Positions 52,058 through 60,848 are shown, numbered from the stretch's first letter. The stretch: DNA of 64,000 nucleotides from Mycolicibacterium psychrotolerans (GCF_010729305.1 NZ_AP022574.1:3720001-3784000); one strand, 5' to 3'. Translations and numbers: made by a program. The notes: generated by a model from the sequence alone, not told the origin.

Positions 52058-52403
52058 GCCGGCCCGAGCGGGGAGGCCATTCCAGCGTGAACGTGTTGCT
52101 GACGGCGCCGGAGAGGTCGAGGTCACCGCGCACGGCGAATGCGGTGATGATCTTGCCGCCCGGCTGTCGCAGCGGAGCGAAGTCGATGCGCGGGCCCTCG
52201 GGCGGCGGTGTGCCGATCTCCTCGGTGAACTCGCGCTGCGCCGCCTCCCACGGGTCCTCGCCCTCGACGTACTCGCCCTTCGGAATCGACCAGGCGCCTT
52301 CGTCTTTGCGCGCCCAGAAGGGGCCGCCGGGATGCCCGATGAGGACTTCGAGACCGGGGCCCTCGCCGCGGTAGAGCAGCAGGCCGGCGCTGAGCTTGGG
52401 CAT
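51912..52403 (-). CDS. Nudix hydrolase
   Basis: 163 residues. The Nudix box is complete (G-x5-E-x7-REUxEExGU): GEYVEGEDPWEAAQREFTEEIG. Preceding strands are typical: SAGLLLYRGEGPGLEVLIGHPGG and FWARKDEGAWSIPKG, which resemble the diadenosine-polyphosphate or NTP-type NUDIX proteins. It hydrolyses a nucleoside diphosphate linked to some moiety, using a divalent metal. Its start is only 33 bp from the divergent unknown-function gene, and its 3' end overlaps the SnoaL-like gene by 146 bp. Confidence 0.9.
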   Translation of the reverse strand: MPKLSAGLLLYRGEGPGLEVLIGHPGGPFWARKDEGAWSIPKGEYVEGEDPWEAAQREFTEEIGTPPPEGPRIDFAPLRQPGGKIITAFAVRGDLDLSGAVSNTFTLEWPPRSGRLREFPEIDRVAWLDLEAARAKMLKGQRPLLDRLAEALAAGEPDASRSR

Positions 52404-52436
52404 GCGCGACGATAACCCGTGCGAGGATGGACGGTG

Positions 52437-53249
52437 ATGACCCGTCCCGCGCGGTCCGTGCGCCGGTTCGACCCGTTCCGGCCGCTCGACATGCTCACCT
52501 CGCTGTGGTCGGCCACCGCGATGGTGCCGGTCAACAGCGGTGCCGCGGCCGCCTACCGGGCGCTGTTCGTGACCGTGCGCCGCCTGGTCGTCGGCAGGCG
52601 GCTCACGATGAGCCTGGACGACGGCGATCTGACGTTGACGGTCACCCGATTCGACTCCCGGCTCGACGTGCGGGGCCTCTCGGTCGGTCAGCTCAACGAC
52701 GTCCGCCTCGTCGCCGGTGATATCCGGTGGCGGACAAGTACTTTCGAGACCGCCACGGTGGTGCTGCACAACGTCCACGTCCGGCCCGGCGCGCCGCCGG
52801 TGCTGGTGGCCGCGCCGGTGGAGGTGACACTGGAGGTGCCGACTCCGGTGCTCGACGAACTGTTCGGACAGGCCGCGCCACGGCTGGCCGGCGATGTCGG
52901 CGACGACGGTGTGGCCCGTATCCGGTTCGCGCGGCGCCCGCGGCTTGGGCACGTCGAGATCGACGTCCGTGTCGACGGGGCGACGCTGTGGCTGCAGGCC
53001 CACACGGTGGCGGTCGGTGCCACGCGCTGGCGGCTGCCGGCCCGCACCCCGGCGTATCGGGTACGGCTACCCGAGCTGGCACACGGCCTGACGCTGACCC
53101 GGGTGGAATTCGCACCGGGGGTGGTGCGGGTGTCGGGCAGGCTGCCGCAGTGGCGCACCGAGCTGGACCGGAAACGCTTGGAGGACATCATCACCCAGCT
53201 CAGCGTCGGCGTGGCGGTCAACCTGACCAAGCTGGGCCGCTCGCGTTAG
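52437..53249 (+). CDS. Conserved hypothetical protein
   Basis: 270 residues, ATG at 52437 (an in-frame GTG lies just before; GAGGA is upstream). No signal peptide. The N-terminal third has a helical start (PFRPLDMLTSLWSATAMVPV), then mainly beta-strand content with repeated hydrophobic alternation (DDGDLTLTVTRFDSRLDV; ATVVLHNVHVRPGAPPVLVA). The ending ELDRKRLEDIITQLSVGVAV is helical. It vaguely recalls lipid-binding DUF2993-type folds, but I do not recognise the family. It precedes the GDSL hydrolase by 10 nt, so the two are likely co-transcribed. Confidence 0.7.
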   Translation: MTRPARSVRRFDPFRPLDMLTSLWSATAMVPVNSGAAAAYRALFVTVRRLVVGRRLTMSLDDGDLTLTVTRFDSRLDVRGLSVGQLNDVRLVAGDIRWRTSTFETATVVLHNVHVRPGAPPVLVAAPVEVTLEVPTPVLDELFGQAAPRLAGDVGDDGVARIRFARRPRLGHVEIDVRVDGATLWLQAHTVAVGATRWRLPARTPAYRVRLPELAHGLTLTRVEFAPGVVRVSGRLPQWRTELDRKRLEDIITQLSVGVAVNLTKLGRSR

Positions 53250-53259
53250 AGTCGCCTGC

Positions 53260-54039
53260 GTGGCCTCCTACGCCCGCTACGTCGCGCTCGGCGACAGCCA
53301 GACCGAGGGCCTGTGGGACGGCGACGACACCTCCGGCCTGCGGGGTTTCGCCGACCGCCTCGCCGAGATGCTCGACGCGCTGTCCCCCGCGCTGCAGTAC
53401 GCCAACCTGGCCGTACGCGGCAACCAGATCCGCGATGTGCTCGACGTGCAGCTGCCCCACGCTCTGGCGATGGGCGCGGACCTGATCACCGTGTGCATCG
53501 GCATGAACGACATGACCCGGCCCGGTCCCGGCTTCGAGCAGGCGCTGGTCCAGCTCGACGAGCTGCACAGCGGGCTGGCGGACTCGGGGGCCACGGTGGT
53601 GACCACCACGTTCCCCGACCTGGCCCGGATCCTGCCGATCGGGCGGGTGCTGGGCCGGCGGGTGCTCGCGATCAACCACGAGATCCGGGCCGCCGCCCAG
53701 CGGCACGGCTTCGCCCTGGTGGACCTCTACGCGGCGCCGTCGATGACCCAGCCGGACACCTGGAGCCCCGACCGGGTGCACGGTTCGGCGCGGGGGCATG
53801 CCCTGTTCGCCGAGGCCGCGGCCGAAGCGCTCGGGCTGCCCGGCAGCAGCCACGCCTGGGCCACCGCGGACCCGCAGGCGCGGCCGCCGTCGCTGCGCTC
53901 ACGGACCTACTCGCAGCTGCTGTGGACCCAGAACATGCTGATGCCGTGGCTTTGGGATCACCTGCGAGGCCGGTCCGTCGGTGACGCGCGGGCGCCGCGC
54001 CGGCCGGTGCTCACGGACTGCTCCGACCTGGTGGGTTGA
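53260..54039 (+). CDS. SGNH/GDSL-family hydrolase
   Basis: 259 residues, GTG start. Block I is YVALGDSQTEG (nucleophile Ser about 13). Block II and III residues appear in AVRGNQIRDVL and IGMNDMTRPG. The catalytic dyad DRVHGSARGHALFAEAAAEA supplies Asp and His near residue 170. The C-terminal 60 residues are an extension (LRSRTYSQLLWTQNMLMPWLWDHL) seen in mycobacterial relatives. No signal peptide, so a cytosolic lipase or esterase acting on acyl or acetyl esters is expected. Confidence 0.9.
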   Translation: MASYARYVALGDSQTEGLWDGDDTSGLRGFADRLAEMLDALSPALQYANLAVRGNQIRDVLDVQLPHALAMGADLITVCIGMNDMTRPGPGFEQALVQLDELHSGLADSGATVVTTTFPDLARILPIGRVLGRRVLAINHEIRAAAQRHGFALVDLYAAPSMTQPDTWSPDRVHGSARGHALFAEAAAEALGLPGSSHAWATADPQARPPSLRSRTYSQLLWTQNMLMPWLWDHLRGRSVGDARAPRRPVLTDCSDLVG

Positions 54040-54044
54040 TTTGC

Positions 54045-54623
54045 TCAGATCCCCGTCCACGTCGCGTCGAGTTCCGTCGCGACGTCGATGATCTTGGCTT
54101 TCTGCGACGCGGGGCTGTCGATCTCCCCGGCGACATGCGCGGCGATGAACCGCTTGATCTCGGCGTCCACGCCGCCGATGATCCGCACCACCTCGGCGCG
54201 CAGCGACTTCGACGTCACGTGGATCGCGATGTCGGCGGCCCGCGGCTTCTCCACGTCGATGATCAGCAGCAGCGGCTCAGCGGCCCGGGCCACCGCGCGC
54301 AGCGAGATCTCGCCGAACACCATGAACTTCGGTTTGTCGATCCGCAGGTCGACGATCATGTCGATCTCCAGCGGAATCCGGATCGCGAACGTGATCTCGT
54401 CGGCCACCCGCCGGTTCACCCGCGGCGGCAGGATCTGCACCTTGGCCGTCACCTTGGCGAGCCGGCCTGGCCCCTGGGCGATCGGACCCATCTCGAACGC
54501 GTCGCCGGCGATCTGGCCGATCGCGTCACCCACCCGTTCCTCGGTCACCGCGACCTCGAAGAACCGGCGGCCGAACTCTTCGTAGCTCATGTATGCGTCC
54601 GGAGCGCGACGGGTGGTGTCCAT
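54045..54623 (-). CDS. Conserved hypothetical protein
   Basis: 192 residues. No signal peptide or membrane segment. The middle part is beta-rich with alternating hydrophobic residues (AKVTAKVQILPPRVNRR; EITFAIRIPLEIDMIVDLRI), like a lipid-binding or chaperone-type sheet; the ends are helical. It resembles the preceding hypothetical at 52437-53249 only in general character. I do not recognise its family. It is convergent with the GDSL gene, only a few nt apart. Confidence 0.7.
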   Translation of the reverse strand: MDTTRRAPDAYMSYEEFGRRFFEVAVTEERVGDAIGQIAGDAFEMGPIAQGPGRLAKVTAKVQILPPRVNRRVADEITFAIRIPLEIDMIVDLRIDKPKFMVFGEISLRAVARAAEPLLLIIDVEKPRAADIAIHVTSKSLRAEVVRIIGGVDAEIKRFIAAHVAGEIDSPASQKAKIIDVATELDATWTGI

Positions 54624-54682
54624 GGTTCTTTTACGTTCTCACGTTCCCGGGTCCGGGCGCGACAACACGGCCGTCCCAACCG

Positions 54683-55489
54683 CTAGGCGAGCTCCCCGAA
54701 GACCCGCAGCCGCGTCAGCGCAGCGCGATCCTCACCGCGCCTGCCGACTTCGCCGATCACGATGCACCGTCTCTCGTCGCGCCGCACGCGGGCCGCAACC
54801 GACCGTCCCGACCGGATCAGCTTGTCCCACCGTCCGCCCTCGAGCAGCCTCAGCAGCTCCGAGGCGTTGCGGGGGTCGTCGTCGCCTGCGGTGATCGGCA
54901 CGTCGCCGACCAGGCGCCGGACGCCGACCTCGTCGCCCCCGCACGCGTCGTCGAGGAACCGGGCGAACACCGCCGCGGCGCCGGTTCCGGTGCCGGCGAA
55001 TGCGCGCAGGAAGCCGAGGCTGCCGGCGACGCCCTGGTGGGTCACCATCGCACGGCCCAGGGCGAGCCCGGCCGGTGCGGCGGCGACGCCGCCGCTCAGG
55101 AAGCGGCGGATCATCGCGGGCAGTTCCCAGTACGCCGACAGCGCCGCGATCCTGAGGCCCTCGGCGGTGTCCTTCACGTCATAGCGGATGAAGGTGGGTA
55201 CCTCCATCGTCAGCGCCGCGGCCATCCGGATCTCGAGGGTGAGGTCCCGGATCACGGTGGCGCCGACGACGATGTCGGCCTCCGGACGGTGGCCGATCTC
55301 GCGGGGCCCGATGAAGGTGTCGAAGAAATGCCCGATGGCCACCCGGCCGCGGTGAGGCCCCGAGCCGACCGGGTCCTCCACCCGCCCGTCCGCGGTGAAC
55401 AGCCCGACCCACCCGTCGCGATCGTGCGCGGCGGCCGCGGCGAGGGAGCTCTGGGCGGCCGAGAGTACGTCGGCGCGCGTGAAGGGCAT
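54683..55489 (-). CDS. NTF2/ketosteroid-isomerase-like protein with C-terminal extension
   Basis: 268 residues from ATG at 55489; the frame is open to 55546 but the extra residues look non-coding. The first 140 residues have the NTF2/SnoaL pattern: SAAQSSLAAAAAHDRDGWVGLF, ADGRVEDPVGSGPHRG, IGHFFDTFI and RYDVKDTAEG. The remaining half (about 140-268) is a second helical and sheet region not typical of simple isomerases. Steroid isomerase activity is only a fold-based guess. It is divergent from the next gene. Confidence 0.75.
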   Translation of the reverse strand: MPFTRADVLSAAQSSLAAAAAHDRDGWVGLFTADGRVEDPVGSGPHRGRVAIGHFFDTFIGPREIGHRPEADIVVGATVIRDLTLEIRMAAALTMEVPTFIRYDVKDTAEGLRIAALSAYWELPAMIRRFLSGGVAAAPAGLALGRAMVTHQGVAGSLGFLRAFAGTGTGAAAVFARFLDDACGGDEVGVRRLVGDVPITAGDDDPRNASELLRLLEGGRWDKLIRSGRSVAARVRRDERRCIVIGEVGRRGEDRAALTRLRVFGELA

Positions 55490-55596
55490 ACGGTTGCCTA
55501 CCACCTCGGGCGGCGGAGAGTCGACTGCACCCGCCGCCGCGGGCACACTGGTGTCATCCGCTGTGCTGAGGGCACAGCCTCGCGAGGAGGAACACC

Positions 55597-56001
55597 ATGA
55601 GCGGTAACGGGCCTTTCGGCTTCGATCCCGAGGACTTCGACCGTGTGGTCCGCGAAGCCGGGGAGGGGCTGCGCGACGCCCTCGGCAAGTTCATGACGAC
55701 CTCGGGCGAGCGCGCCGGATGGTCCGTGCTCTTCGACGACCTCGCCCGCGGTGGCAGGCCCCGCCGCCCGGAGACCACCGGGGAGACGGGTGACGGGGTG
55801 TGGACGATCTACACCGTCGACGAGTCCGGCGGCGCACACATCGAGCAGGTGTTCCCCACCGAGTTGGACGCCCTGCGGGCGAACAAGACCAACACCGACC
55901 CGACCCGCCGCGTCCGGTTCCTGCCCTACGGCATCGCGGTCAGCGTGCTCGACGCCGGCCAGAGCGGCACCGAGTCCGGCCCGGGCTCGACCACCGAGTA
56001 G
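55597..56001 (+). CDS. Conserved hypothetical protein, possibly regulatory or structural
   Basis: 134 residues, ATG with GAGGAGGAA upstream. The sequence is hydrophilic, beginning with GFDPEDFDRVVREAGEGLRDAL and then VWTIYTVDESGGAHIEQVFP and RRVRFLPYGIAVSVLD. There is no signal peptide or membrane helix. Proteins of this look are conserved in mycobacteria without a known function. It is the last gene before the mmpS-mmpL operon, separated by a 206-bp regulatory-looking gap. Confidence 0.7.
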   Translation: MSGNGPFGFDPEDFDRVVREAGEGLRDALGKFMTTSGERAGWSVLFDDLARGGRPRRPETTGETGDGVWTIYTVDESGGAHIEQVFPTELDALRANKTNTDPTRRVRFLPYGIAVSVLDAGQSGTESGPGSTTE

Positions 56002-56110
56002 ACGCTCCCGCGCCCGATCTTCACTCCGGCCATGCAGTGACGTGGCCCGCATCTCCCGGAAAGCAGTTGGCAGCGCCACATTCACTTGAGCTAATCTGTC
56101 GCCGAGTGAG

Positions 56111-56129
56111 AACTTATATGGGCTAAGTT
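56111..56129. promoter_or_regulatory. Inverted repeat in the mmpS-mmpL promoter region
   Basis: AACTTA-N7-TAAGTT, in an AT-rich patch of an otherwise GC-rich gap, about 80 bp before the mmpS start. Perfect 6-bp arms suit a dimeric regulator; MmpS5/MmpL5 operons elsewhere are controlled by local repressors, but no regulator gene is adjacent here. The TATATGGGCTAAGT stretch could also contain a -10 box. Confidence 0.5.
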
Positions 56130-56207
56130 AAGATCACCCAAACACACGGACACGAGGCCAGGGGTCAGATTGCACGGCATACGTCGGGGGCGCATCGGGG
56201 GACACGC

Positions 56208-56636
56208 GTGATCAAGGTCGCCAGGAAAGTGTGGCTGCCGTTGCTCATCGTGTTCGTCGTGGTGGTCGCCGGGCTGACCGTCTCGCGGATCCGGACCTTC
56301 TTCGGTTCCGAGGGCATCATCGAGACCCCGCGCAACTTCGCCGATCTGCCCGAGCCGTTCGACCCCAAGGTCGTCCGTTACGAGATCACCGGCACCGGCA
56401 GTTACGCCGACATCAACTATCTGGATCTCGACGCCAAGCCGCAGCGGATCGACAACGCGGCGCTTCCGTGGTCACTGACGCTGAGCACCACCGAGCCGTC
56501 CGCGGCCCCGAACATCGTCGCCCAGGGTGACGGCAGCTCGATCACGTGCCGGATCCTCGTCGACGACGAGCTCAAGGACGAGCGCACGACCGACGGGCTG
56601 AATGCCCAGACCTTCTGTTTCGTGAAGTCGGCATGA
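56208..56636 (+). CDS. mmpS: MmpS-family membrane protein (MmpS5-like)
   Basis: 142 residues, GTG start. One N-terminal transmembrane segment (VWLPLLIVFVVVVAGLTVS) leads to a periplasmic beta-sandwich domain with the family strings VVRYEITGTGSYADINYLD, LPWSLTLSTTEPSAAPNIVAQ and ITCRILVDDELKDE. MmpS proteins partner an MmpL transporter in siderophore, lipid or drug export. The stop overlaps the mmpL start (ATGA). Confidence 0.93.
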   Translation: MIKVARKVWLPLLIVFVVVVAGLTVSRIRTFFGSEGIIETPRNFADLPEPFDPKVVRYEITGTGSYADINYLDLDAKPQRIDNAALPWSLTLSTTEPSAAPNIVAQGDGSSITCRILVDDELKDERTTDGLNAQTFCFVKSA

Positions 56637-59533
56637 GCACGCCGGTCCGACACGCTGCCCCCGACGCTCCCCCGCCCCCTCGCCCGTCCCGGCCGGTCAT
56701 CCCCCGGCTGATCCGGACGCTGGCCCTGCCGATCATCCTCGGCTGGATCGCGGTGATCGTCATCCTCAACACCGTCGTCCCACAGCTCGAGACGGTCGGC
56801 CAGATGCGTGCGGTGTCGATGAGCCCCGACGACGCACCGTCGCTCATCTCGATGAAGAAGGTCGGTGAGGCATTCCGCGAGGGTGACTCCGACAGCTCGG
56901 TGATGATCGTCTTCGAGGGCGACAAGCCGCTCGGCGACGAGACGCACGCCTGGTACGACCAGCTGGTCAAGAAGCTGGAGACCGACGAGAAGCATGTGCA
57001 GTCGGTGCAGGACTTCTGGAGCGATCCGCTGACCGCGGCCGGCTCGACCAGCAACGACGGCAAGGCCGCGTACGTCCAGGTGAAGCTCGCAGGCAACCAG
57101 GGCGAATCTTTGGCCAACGAGTCGGTGGAGGCCGTCCAGAAGATCGTCGAAGAGGTGCCGCCGCCGCCCGGCGTCAAGGCCTTTGTCACCGGTCCCGCCG
57201 CGCTGGCCGCCGATCAGCACATCGCCAGCGACCGGAGCATGACGCTCATCGAGGCGGCGACGTTCACCGTCATCATCATCATGCTGCTGCTGGTCTACCG
57301 CTCGATCGTCACGGTGCTGATCACGCTGGTCATGGTGGTGCTGTCGCTGGCGACCGCGCGCGGCCTGGTCGCCTTCCTCGGCTACCACGAGATCATCGGA
57401 CTCTCGACGTTCGCCACGAACCTGCTGGTGACCCTGGCCATCGCCGCGGCGACCGACTATGCGATCTTCCTGATAGGCCGCTATCAGGAGGCGCGAAGTC
57501 TCGGCGAGGACAAAGAGTCCGCCTTCTACACGATGTTCCACGGCACCGCCCACGTGGTGCTCGGGTCGGGTCTGACGATCGCGGGCGCGACGTTCTGCCT
57601 GAGCTTCACCCGGCTGCCCTATTTCCAGACCCTCGGTGTTCCGCTGGCGATCGGCATGGTCGTGGTGGTGCTGGCCGGCGTGGTGCTGATGGTGGCGATC
57701 ATCTCGCTGGCCACCCGCTTCGGGCTGTTGGAACCCAAGCGCGCGATGCGGATCCGCGGATGGCGCAAGATCGGCGCCGCGATCGTGCGGTGGCCCGGCC
57801 CGATCCTGGTGGGCACCATCGCGCTTTCGCTGGTCGGTCTGCTGACGCTGCCCGGGTACCAGACCAACTACAACGACCGGAACTACCTGCCCGCCGACCT
57901 GCCGGCCAACGAGGGCTATGCGGTGGCCGACCGGCACTTCTCGCAGGCCCGGATGAACCCGGAACTGCTGATGGTCGAAAGCGACCACGACATGCGCAAC
58001 TCGGCGGACTTCCTGGTGATCGACAAGATCGCCAAGGCGCTGTTCCGGGTGGAGGGCATCGCGCGCGTGCAGGCCATCACCCGTCCGGACGGCAAGCCGA
58101 TCAAGCACACGTCGATCCCGTTCCAGATGAGCATGCAGGGCACGACGCAGCGGCTCAACGAGAAGTACATGCAGGACCGGATGGCCGACATGCTGGTGCA
58201 GGCCGGTGAGATGGACAAGACCATCGCCACCATGGAGAAGATGGCCGGCCTGACCAAGCAGATGTCCGAGATCACCCACTCGATGGTCACCAAGATGGAA
58301 GGCATGGTCGTCGACATCGAGGCGCTGCGCGACAGCATCGCCAACTTCGACGACTTCTTCCGGCCCATCCGCAACTACTTCTACTGGGAACCGCACTGCT
58401 ACAACATCCCGGTCTGCTGGGCGATCCGGTCGGTGTTCGACACCCTGGACGGCATCAACGTGATGACCGACGACTTCAAAGAGATCATCCCGGAGATGAA
58501 GCGGCTGGACAGCCTGATGCCCCAGATGGTGGCGCTCATGCCCGAGATGATCTCCACGATGAAGACCATGAAGACGATGATGCTGACGATGTATCAGACT
58601 CAGAAGGGTCAGCAGGACCAGATGGCGGCCATGCAGGAGGACTCGGACGCCATGGGTGACGCGTTCGACAACTCCATGAACGACGATTCGTTCTATCTGC
58701 CGCCGGAGATCTTCGACAACAAGGACTTTCAGCGCGGGCTGGAGCAGTTTCTCTCCCCCGACGGCAAATCGGTGCGGTTCATCATCGCCCATGAGGGCGA
58801 CCCGCTGACCGCCGACGGCATCGCCCGGATCGACAAGATCCGCAACGCCGCCAAGGAGGCGATCAAGGGCACCCCGCTGGAGGGCGCCAAGATCTATCTC
58901 GGCGGTACCGCGGCCACGTATGCCGACATGCAGGAAGGCAACAACTACGACCTGCTGATCGCCGGCATCGCCGCGCTGGCGCTGATCTTCATCATCATGC
59001 TGATCCTGACGCGGGCCGTCGTGGCCTCGGCCGTCATCGTGGGCACGGTGGTGATGTCGCTGGGCGCGTCGTTCGGTCTGTCGGTGCTGTTCTGGCAGCA
59101 CATCCTCGGCCAGCCGCTGCACTGGATGGTGCTCGCGATGGCGGTGATCATCCTGCTGGCGGTCGGCGCGGACTACAACCTGCTGCTGGTGTCGCGCCTC
59201 AAGGAGGAGATCCACGCCGGCATCGGTACCGGCATCATCCGCGCGATGGGCGGCAGCGGTTCGGTCGTCACGGCCGCCGGTCTGGTGTTCGCGCTTACGA
59301 TGATGTCGATGGCGGTCAGCGAGTTGACCGTGATCGGGCAGGTCGGTACGACGATCGGTCTGGGTCTGCTGTTCGACACGCTCGTGATCCGTGCGTTCAT
59401 GACACCGTCGATCGCAGCGCTGATGGGTCCGTGGTTCTGGTGGCCGCAACGGGTGCGCAGGCGGCCCATTCCGGAGCCGTGGCCGCGGCCCGGTGGTCTA
59501 CAGTCCGATCCGGCAGAGGGAGTGAGGGTATGA
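56633..59533 (+). CDS. mmpL: MmpL-family RND transporter (MmpL5-like)
   Basis: 966 residues, inner-membrane RND pump. An N-terminal helix (IILGWIAVIVILNTVV) is followed by a first periplasmic domain, five to six helices with the TDYAIFLIGRYQEAR proton-relay region, a second large periplasmic part with a long coiled-coil section rich in Met (about 510-690: repeated MxxM patterns such as MVALMPEMISTMKTMKTMMLTM), and the second helix bundle with GADYNLLLVSRLKEE. Such an extended coiled coil is characteristic of MmpL4/MmpL5-type proteins that handle siderophores and hydrophobic drugs. It is tightly coupled to mmpS upstream and a DUF732 gene downstream. Confidence 0.95.
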   Translation: MSTPVRHAAPDAPPPPRPSRPVIPRLIRTLALPIILGWIAVIVILNTVVPQLETVGQMRAVSMSPDDAPSLISMKKVGEAFREGDSDSSVMIVFEGDKPLGDETHAWYDQLVKKLETDEKHVQSVQDFWSDPLTAAGSTSNDGKAAYVQVKLAGNQGESLANESVEAVQKIVEEVPPPPGVKAFVTGPAALAADQHIASDRSMTLIEAATFTVIIIMLLLVYRSIVTVLITLVMVVLSLATARGLVAFLGYHEIIGLSTFATNLLVTLAIAAATDYAIFLIGRYQEARSLGEDKESAFYTMFHGTAHVVLGSGLTIAGATFCLSFTRLPYFQTLGVPLAIGMVVVVLAGVVLMVAIISLATRFGLLEPKRAMRIRGWRKIGAAIVRWPGPILVGTIALSLVGLLTLPGYQTNYNDRNYLPADLPANEGYAVADRHFSQARMNPELLMVESDHDMRNSADFLVIDKIAKALFRVEGIARVQAITRPDGKPIKHTSIPFQMSMQGTTQRLNEKYMQDRMADMLVQAGEMDKTIATMEKMAGLTKQMSEITHSMVTKMEGMVVDIEALRDSIANFDDFFRPIRNYFYWEPHCYNIPVCWAIRSVFDTLDGINVMTDDFKEIIPEMKRLDSLMPQMVALMPEMISTMKTMKTMMLTMYQTQKGQQDQMAAMQEDSDAMGDAFDNSMNDDSFYLPPEIFDNKDFQRGLEQFLSPDGKSVRFIIAHEGDPLTADGIARIDKIRNAAKEAIKGTPLEGAKIYLGGTAATYADMQEGNNYDLLIAGIAALALIFIIMLILTRAVVASAVIVGTVVMSLGASFGLSVLFWQHILGQPLHWMVLAMAVIILLAVGADYNLLLVSRLKEEIHAGIGTGIIRAMGGSGSVVTAAGLVFALTMMSMAVSELTVIGQVGTTIGLGLLFDTLVIRAFMTPSIAALMGPWFWWPQRVRRRPIPEPWPRPGGLQSDPAEGVRV

Positions 59534-59877
59534 AGCGGATTCTGATGGGGATCGCCGCGGCGGCCATGACGGTGGGCGCGCTGGGCACCGCCGTACCCGC
59601 GGCGGCCGACCCGGACACCGATTTCGCGAACGAGCTTCACGTGTACGGGATCTACGGCCAGAAGGACTACAACGCCTGGATCGGCAAGATCATGTGCAAG
59701 CGCGTGTACACCGGTGTGGACCCCGACGTGTTCGCGACCGCGAACTTCGTGCACAACCAGCTGCAGAAGGGCACCACCACCGACCAGGCCTACCAGTTCG
59801 TCGCCGCGGGCCTGCGCACCTACTGCCCGGAGAAGCTGCCGATCCTCGACGCGGCAGCCAACCGCCCGGCCGGCTAG
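59530..59877 (+). CDS. Secreted DUF732 protein
   Basis: 115 residues. A Sec signal peptide (MGIAAAAMTVGALGTAVPAAA, cleavage near residue 27) precedes a small helical domain with two cysteines (IMCKRV, RTYCPE): DTDFANELHVYGIYG, ANFVHNQLQKGTTTDQAYQFV. This is the mycobacterial DUF732 family. The start codon overlaps the mmpL stop (ATGA), so it belongs to the same operon and may be a periplasmic partner of the MmpS/MmpL pump. That link is inferred from gene coupling. Confidence 0.85.
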   Translation: MKRILMGIAAAAMTVGALGTAVPAAADPDTDFANELHVYGIYGQKDYNAWIGKIMCKRVYTGVDPDVFATANFVHNQLQKGTTTDQAYQFVAAGLRTYCPEKLPILDAAANRPAG

Positions 59878-59879
59878 CC

Positions 59880-60530
59880 ATGCCGTCGGCCACCCGCAGG
59901 CGGTTCAACGAGGCGGTCACCGGCTTCTGGAGCCTCGCGGCTCCGGTCTACGACACCGCCGTCGTCCAGCGCTGGGTGTACCGGCCGGCACAGGACGAGG
60001 TGATCGCGGCACTCACCGCGCACGACTCTCGTCGCGTCGCCGACATCGGTTGTGGCACAGGCATTCTCGCTGACCGGATCGCACGGGAGGTGCGGCCCGA
60101 CGCGGTGTACGGGGTCGACCTGTCGGACGGGATGCTGGCGCAGGCCGCGCAGCGGTCGACGAGGGTGTCGTGGCTGACGGCGCCGGCCGAGGCGCTGCCG
60201 TTCGACGACGGCAGCCTCGACGCGGTGGTCAGCACGTCGGCGTTCCACTGGTTCAACCAGCCCGCCGCGCTGCGCGAGTTCCACCGCGTGCTGGCGCCGG
60301 GGGGCATTGCCGCGGTGGCGACGCTGAGCCCGCGCCGCTACGTGCCCGAGCAGATGCTGGCCGCGGTGCGGCTGCCGGCCTACGACGCCCCGACCCCGGC
60401 GACGATGCGCGCGATGTTCACCGACGCCGGCTTCACGGTGGAGGATCAGCACCGGGTCCGGCGTCCGCTGTGGACGCAGGTGTTGTCCGACCTCATCACG
60501 ATCGGCGTGAAAGCCGGCCCCACAGCCTGA
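59880..60530 (+). CDS. SAM-dependent methyltransferase, class I
   Basis: 216 residues, start 2 nt after the DUF732 stop. Motif I is VADIGCGTGILADRIAREV, followed by YGVDLSDGML (motif II), LPFDDGSLDAVVSTSAFHWF (motif III/post-I) and HRVLAPGGIAAVATLSP. It belongs to the UbiE/Methyltransf_11 type, which acts on small molecules or lipids. As the fourth gene of the mmpS-mmpL operon, it may methylate the exported compound or a precursor; equally it may be a passenger. Confidence 0.88.
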   Translation: MPSATRRRFNEAVTGFWSLAAPVYDTAVVQRWVYRPAQDEVIAALTAHDSRRVADIGCGTGILADRIAREVRPDAVYGVDLSDGMLAQAAQRSTRVSWLTAPAEALPFDDGSLDAVVSTSAFHWFNQPAALREFHRVLAPGGIAAVATLSPRRYVPEQMLAAVRLPAYDAPTPATMRAMFTDAGFTVEDQHRVRRPLWTQVLSDLITIGVKAGPTA

Positions 60531-60572
60531 TTCATCCCGGCCGTGCGACCCACGCCGCCGGGATCCGGCACC

Positions 60573-60848
60573 TCAGCCGTACAGCGACTGAAGTACAGCG
60601 CCTCCGTCTGCGTCGTCGACAAGAGGGGTGGCTTCGATGTCCATGAATTCGTACCACTGCGCCATCCAATGGAAGATGGCTTTCGGATCATCGCTTTCTG
60701 CGATGGCGAAACCCTTGCCATCACAGCCATGCCAGCGACCGATCAATTGAGCGCCGGCGGGAGGAGAGCCGCCGGTCTCGAGAAATCTCTTGACTGCTGC
60801 ACGATAGGCGTCGCCGTGCGGCAGTGTCCATGACATCAAGAACTTCAT
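60573..60848 (-). CDS. DUF3303-type small protein
   Basis: 91 residues, ATG with AAGGAGT upstream. It looks like a small ferredoxin-like-fold monomer: MKFLMSWTLPHGDAYRAAV, LIGRWHGCDGKGFAIAESDD and IFHWMAQWYEFMDIEATP. These patterns match the DUF3303 family of stand-alone dimeric barrel proteins. Function unknown. It is convergent with the methyltransferase. Confidence 0.75.
   Translation of the reverse strand: MKFLMSWTLPHGDAYRAAVKRFLETGGSPPAGAQLIGRWHGCDGKGFAIAESDDPKAIFHWMAQWYEFMDIEATPLVDDADGGAVLQSLYG

Noticed and set aside
56417..59449. 1,010-codon open frame antisense to mmpL
   Set aside because: His/Asp/Arg-rich low-complexity sequence from the complement of a helical membrane gene; mmpL is intact on the plus strand.
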